Source: Motilimonas cestriensis (lineage in GTDB: Bacteria > Pseudomonadota > Gammaproteobacteria > Enterobacterales > CBDFNC01). From it: DNA of 64,000 nucleotides. The DNA is taken from assembly GCF_021295315.1 (NCBI RefSeq), contig NZ_JAIMJA010000009.1, forward strand, positions 106,737 through 170,736. The letters run 5' to 3'. The position numbers were made by a program, and so were the translations under genes. The notes beneath the pieces were generated by a model, which had not been told where the DNA came from, made no database searches, and saw nothing but the letters and a program-made list of their open reading frames with translations. Of the stretch, positions 61,451 to 64,000 are shown in pieces; the stretch's first letter is position 1; each line of letters starts with the position of its first letter.

Positions 61451-61645
61451 GGTTGTATTTCCCTTGGTCATCCAAAATTGTAAAACAATAGATGAAATAC
61501 TATAAATTCAGTCAGCTAACGCCCGGCTTCAGCCGCAGGCCGGTAAGGATGGTACGTTGCAAATTTTTATGCTCGTGCCTTCTTTGTGGTGTCATGCTTG
61601 CTCTAAGCAGAGCAAACATGAAACCGTTGGGCGGTTGCCCTGATC

Positions 61646-63202
61646 TTATTTCACCTTCACGACCTTCGGCATGTTGTATGTACCGTTGGTCAGAGGTGCA
61701 TATGGCCCATAGTAACGCGTTGTGAACCGAAACCCTTGCGCAGGAGCCGGCAGCCAGTTCTTCAGTTGATCCGGATCGCTGGGCTTCTCGTGTTGAATGT
61801 AAATAACCAGTTTCCCATCGGTCGTCATCAGGTCGCCGGCGGCCAGCATGAAACTGTTGACGGTGTAGCGGTTGATTTCGTTGGCGACGAAATAGCCGTT
61901 GGCGTCGTAGATCGGGATTGACCAGAACTGAGTCACCGGCGGCAGATCGTTCATGTCGAACGTCATGGTGTATTTGTTGGCGCCCGACAGCGGCTTGCCA
62001 TCGGCATCAGTGAAGAGAAATGCTCCGCCGTGCGAGATGTTCTTGTCTGGCGCTGCCCACGCCGCGTCGGCGATTATGGCCCGGTCCATCCACCGGGTCT
62101 CAAACCCGCCGGCATTGCGCACAACTCCCCATCCGTTCATATTGATCAGGTTCGTCTTCAGCGTCGTGCGGACGCTTTCGAAGCCGGCCTTGAACCCGGC
62201 CTCAAGTGCGGCCCGTTTCTCAGACGTCAGCTTTGACCAGTCGAAGGCAAGCCCGCTGCCGATGCCGATCGACTTGAGTTGATCGAGCATCTCAGCTTCG
62301 AGCAGCGAATCCTCCAGCACCGGCATGGTGGGATCGTTCAGGATGGTGTGCAGCAGCGTGAAGTACTGCTCGGCTGTCTGCTTGTCGACCTGACCCACTG
62401 CATAGTCCGGCAACCCGGCGGGAATCACATAATCACCCGGCACGATGTCCCGATCTGCCTGAGCAACCCCCTTGTGGCCGTTTGCAAGCCAATCGGCCAT
62501 CGGGGTCATCGTGACTTGGTCCTGATAAGCATTGATTTTCTTGATCTCTGCTTCCGCACCGGTCATCACCGCCATCCGGACAACGCCATATGCCGTTTTC
62601 GATGGCCACTGTACGATGTCCGTGGTCGGGAAATCAGCAGGCACCTCGCCTGCAAAGTCCGGCGGGATCAGGATGTATTTTCGAGCCTTGGTGCCGTTGA
62701 AGGGCGAGCCGACGATCATCCGGAAGATGCCATATTGGTCCATGATCTGGACGCTGAAATAGCGATCGGTGATTTCGGGCACCTCAATAACAACCGGGCC
62801 GTCTCGCATGTCCAGAAACCCGGTTCCGTATAGTGTTGTCGCATTAGGCGTGACGACGGGGAAGTCCGGGGTGATCTGCTTGCGCACCCAGAAGAATCGG
62901 TTCAACCCCGAATAGATGTCATTCGTCTCGGCATCATTCTGGGTATAAATCCAGCGCTGGCCATAAAAGATCGCCTGCTGAAGCCCATAGAGGTAAGCCC
63001 GTTCGGCAACCGCTTCCGGCTTCTGAGATGAGCTCGCCTGAGCGACCTGCATGCAGAGCGCCCAACCGATAGCTACGATGACCAGTAACCTTTTCGCGCT
63101 GAGTGTTCTTATCGACGAAATTAACTCTCTAGAACTATCCACCGACGCGCTACTCAGCGCCGCCCAAACGGGTGCGCCAAGTAATCTCTTCGTGTATTCC
63201 AT
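61646..63202 (-). CDS. GC-rich DUF1254/DUF1214 domain protein
   Basis: 518 residues from ATG 63202 (AAGGA ten bases upstream). DUF1254 (about 70-200: VTPNATTLYGTGFLDM, GPVVIEVPEITDRYFSVQ) and DUF1214 (about 395-510: FDMNDLPPVTQFWSIPIYD, RFTTRYYGPYAP). The signal helix (RLLVIVAIGWALCMQVAQA) starts only at about residue 38, after an odd Ser-rich leader. The body (61646-about 63060) is visibly richer in G and C than all neighbours, with GC-ending codons, while the first 45 codons are not. This suggests transfer of the body from a GC-rich donor with a locally acquired or extended start. Confidence 0.88.
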   Translation of the reverse strand: MEYTKRLLGAPVWAALSSASVDSSRELISSIRTLSAKRLLVIVAIGWALCMQVAQASSSQKPEAVAERAYLYGLQQAIFYGQRWIYTQNDAETNDIYSGLNRFFWVRKQITPDFPVVTPNATTLYGTGFLDMRDGPVVIEVPEITDRYFSVQIMDQYGIFRMIVGSPFNGTKARKYILIPPDFAGEVPADFPTTDIVQWPSKTAYGVVRMAVMTGAEAEIKKINAYQDQVTMTPMADWLANGHKGVAQADRDIVPGDYVIPAGLPDYAVGQVDKQTAEQYFTLLHTILNDPTMPVLEDSLLEAEMLDQLKSIGIGSGLAFDWSKLTSEKRAALEAGFKAGFESVRTTLKTNLINMNGWGVVRNAGGFETRWMDRAIIADAAWAAPDKNISHGGAFLFTDADGKPLSGANKYTMTFDMNDLPPVTQFWSIPIYDANGYFVANEINRYTVNSFMLAAGDLMTTDGKLVIYIQHEKPSDPDQLKNWLPAPAQGFRFTTRYYGPYAPLTNGTYNMPKVVKVK

Positions 63203-63810
63203 AACTTGTTTTCCTTTAATTGTGTTCTTGTTGAATGGAAGGCCTGCAAACAAGCCTGTAAAGTCACTCGTTTTAAAATATATTTTTGTGATGTACCAAA
63301 CCATAGCTGAGTTCTCGTTTTAACTCAATTATTTAGTCATTTTCTGCTGTGATGAAAATCATCAAGATTTGGCGTTTTTATGGGGAGTTTCAGGCTGGTT
63401 TTTGAGGAGAATTTCAGGTAATTGGGGGGTTGCCCTGCTTAATATATCGTCTTTTGCAGCTTTTCAAGATTATGAACAAGGCAATACAGCTGCCACTGGG
63501 GAGGTAATCAACCCCGCAAGGACGCAATAAGGATAATGGCCTTCACCACGCTAAGGGCGACAACAAGAGGAATACAAATAAAGAAACAACACACAGGCAA
63601 GAGGTAACAAACTGATAAGGTAGGCGTTTACATCATGATCGCCCCTTACACCCCTCCCGCTCGTCTTGAGAAAGGTACTCAGGCTAAGCGCGGCCAATGC
63701 ACCACAGCGTAATTTACTTAATAAGGAAGGAAATCGAGCTCATCGAGGCTCCGGGGATAATCCGAGCGTTTTCTAATCGAGTAGGAGGAGACCTCACGGC
63801 CTCCGTCCTC
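63203..63810. other. Mobile-element debris between DUF1254 gene and group II intron
   Basis: About 600 bases with no full gene. Contains a transposase scrap at 63439-63495 and the exon side of the group II intron up to about 63775. The stretch 63496-63775 has no recognisable coding content. Confidence 0.5.
63439..63495 (-). mobile_element. IS1182-like transposase C-terminal remnant
   Basis: Minus strand reads WQLYCLVHNLEKLQKTIY then stop; W-x-LYCLVHNxEKL is the usual C-terminal ending of IS1182-type transposases. No matching upstream frame continues, so only about 18 codons survive. Confidence 0.55.
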
Positions 63811-64000
63811 TCACACCACCGTACAAGCGTGGGTCGCATACGGCGGTTTCGAATATATTTTTAATGCTTCATCCCCACCTAGCAGTGAGTATAATCCTTG
63901 TTCAGTAAATCGACTATCAGGTAACGCTTGATGAAGTTGAGGCGTTTTCGACAATGCCCACCACCCCTTATCTGATATCGCGAGTCTCCACGCATTGCGT
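63776..64000 (-). mobile_element. 3' end of a group II intron (partial)
   Basis: On the minus strand a domain V-like hairpin (CCGCCGTA pairs with TACGGTGG around GCG/CGC and a bulge, at plus 63816-63846) is followed by a domain VI-like stem (GGAGGCC...GGTCTCC) and the typical CTACTCGAT 3' splice end at 63776. The intron 5' end lies right of the window. Confidence 0.75.
63811..64000 (-). CDS. ltrA: Group II intron reverse transcriptase/maturase, C-terminus (partial)
   Basis: About 62 C-terminal residues: WRLAISDKGWWALSKTP, HQALPDSRFTEQGLYSLL, the pattern of group II RT tails (W-x-LS-x-TP, LHxAL-x(3-5)-F-x-EQGL). The stop TGA (63811-63813) lies within the domain V helix, later than usual, so the original stop may have been lost. 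The rest is outside the window. Confidence 0.8.
   Translation of the reverse strand, partial: RNAWRLAISDKGWWALSKTPQLHQALPDSRFTEQGLYSLLGGDEALKIYSKPPYATHACTVV

Noticed and set aside
62279..62833. 184-residue plus-strand frame
   Set aside because: Shadow of the GC-rich DUF1254 gene, where stop codons are rare on the opposite strand.

Overview
The window looks like the chromosome of a marine gammaproteobacterium of the Alteromonadales (Colwellia/Thalassotalea/Shewanella-like). This rests on gene content and order (udk/apbC/metG, yccX/rlmI, pabB/nudL/cysB), a Vibrio-type chitobiose phosphorylase, an RNase E-like tail, and a moderately AT-rich base composition. No rRNA, tRNA or CRISPR array was seen. 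I had no database access, so product names come from recognised motifs and families.

Layout. 1-16.8 kb is ordinary core genome: rne tail, SulP transporter, YaiI, a MASE1/CHASE hybrid kinase, malic enzyme, LMW phosphatase/AsmA/udk, apbC, metG, acylphosphatase, rlmI and a CDP-alcohol phosphatidyltransferase. 16.8-27.4 kb holds an LplT-Aas three-domain fusion, an M48 protease, a 1387-residue envelope protein that looks like two related proteins fused, and three small unknown genes. 27.4-31.2 kb is leuC-leuD followed by a LeuA/CimA-type synthase, without leuA or leuB. 31.5-35.4 kb has a tightly packed lipoprotein/DUF1415/MliC-like operon, a Bcr/CflA pump and pssA. 35.6-39.5 kb is a chitobiose-phosphorolysis pair (GH94 enzyme and hexose-phosphate mutase). 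40-46 kb holds aspC, class I fumarase, pabB, nudL and cysB. 46-57.5 kb mixes an orphan soluble histidine kinase, a coiled-coil membrane protein, a stand-alone JetD-like Toprim protein, a pentapeptide-repeat protein, a predicted Mn transporter behind a Fur-like box, an SDR, a 55-residue Pmp3 protein, azoreductase, an MCP and an M3 peptidase.

57.5-64 kb is accessory and decaying. It contains a TacA-type antitoxin with a broken GNAT toxin, two families of structured MITE-like repeats (one copy splits a small membrane-protein gene), two DUF1254/DUF1214 proteins (the second strikingly GC-rich), an IS1182-like transposase scrap, and at the right edge the 3' end of a group II intron whose reverse transcriptase runs out of the window.

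The most unusual structure is the first repeat family (10848-11110, 58742-59016, 59413-59687). All copies have TATACCCAA ends and two long internal hairpins joined by a shared GCCCTTTGGGA segment. The third copy has the same architecture but different stem sequences that still pair, so structure rather than sequence seems to be conserved. Other notable items are the orphan JetD-like protein, the internally duplicated 1387-residue protein, the leuCD/synthase arrangement and the half-dead TacAT module with visible operator half-sites.
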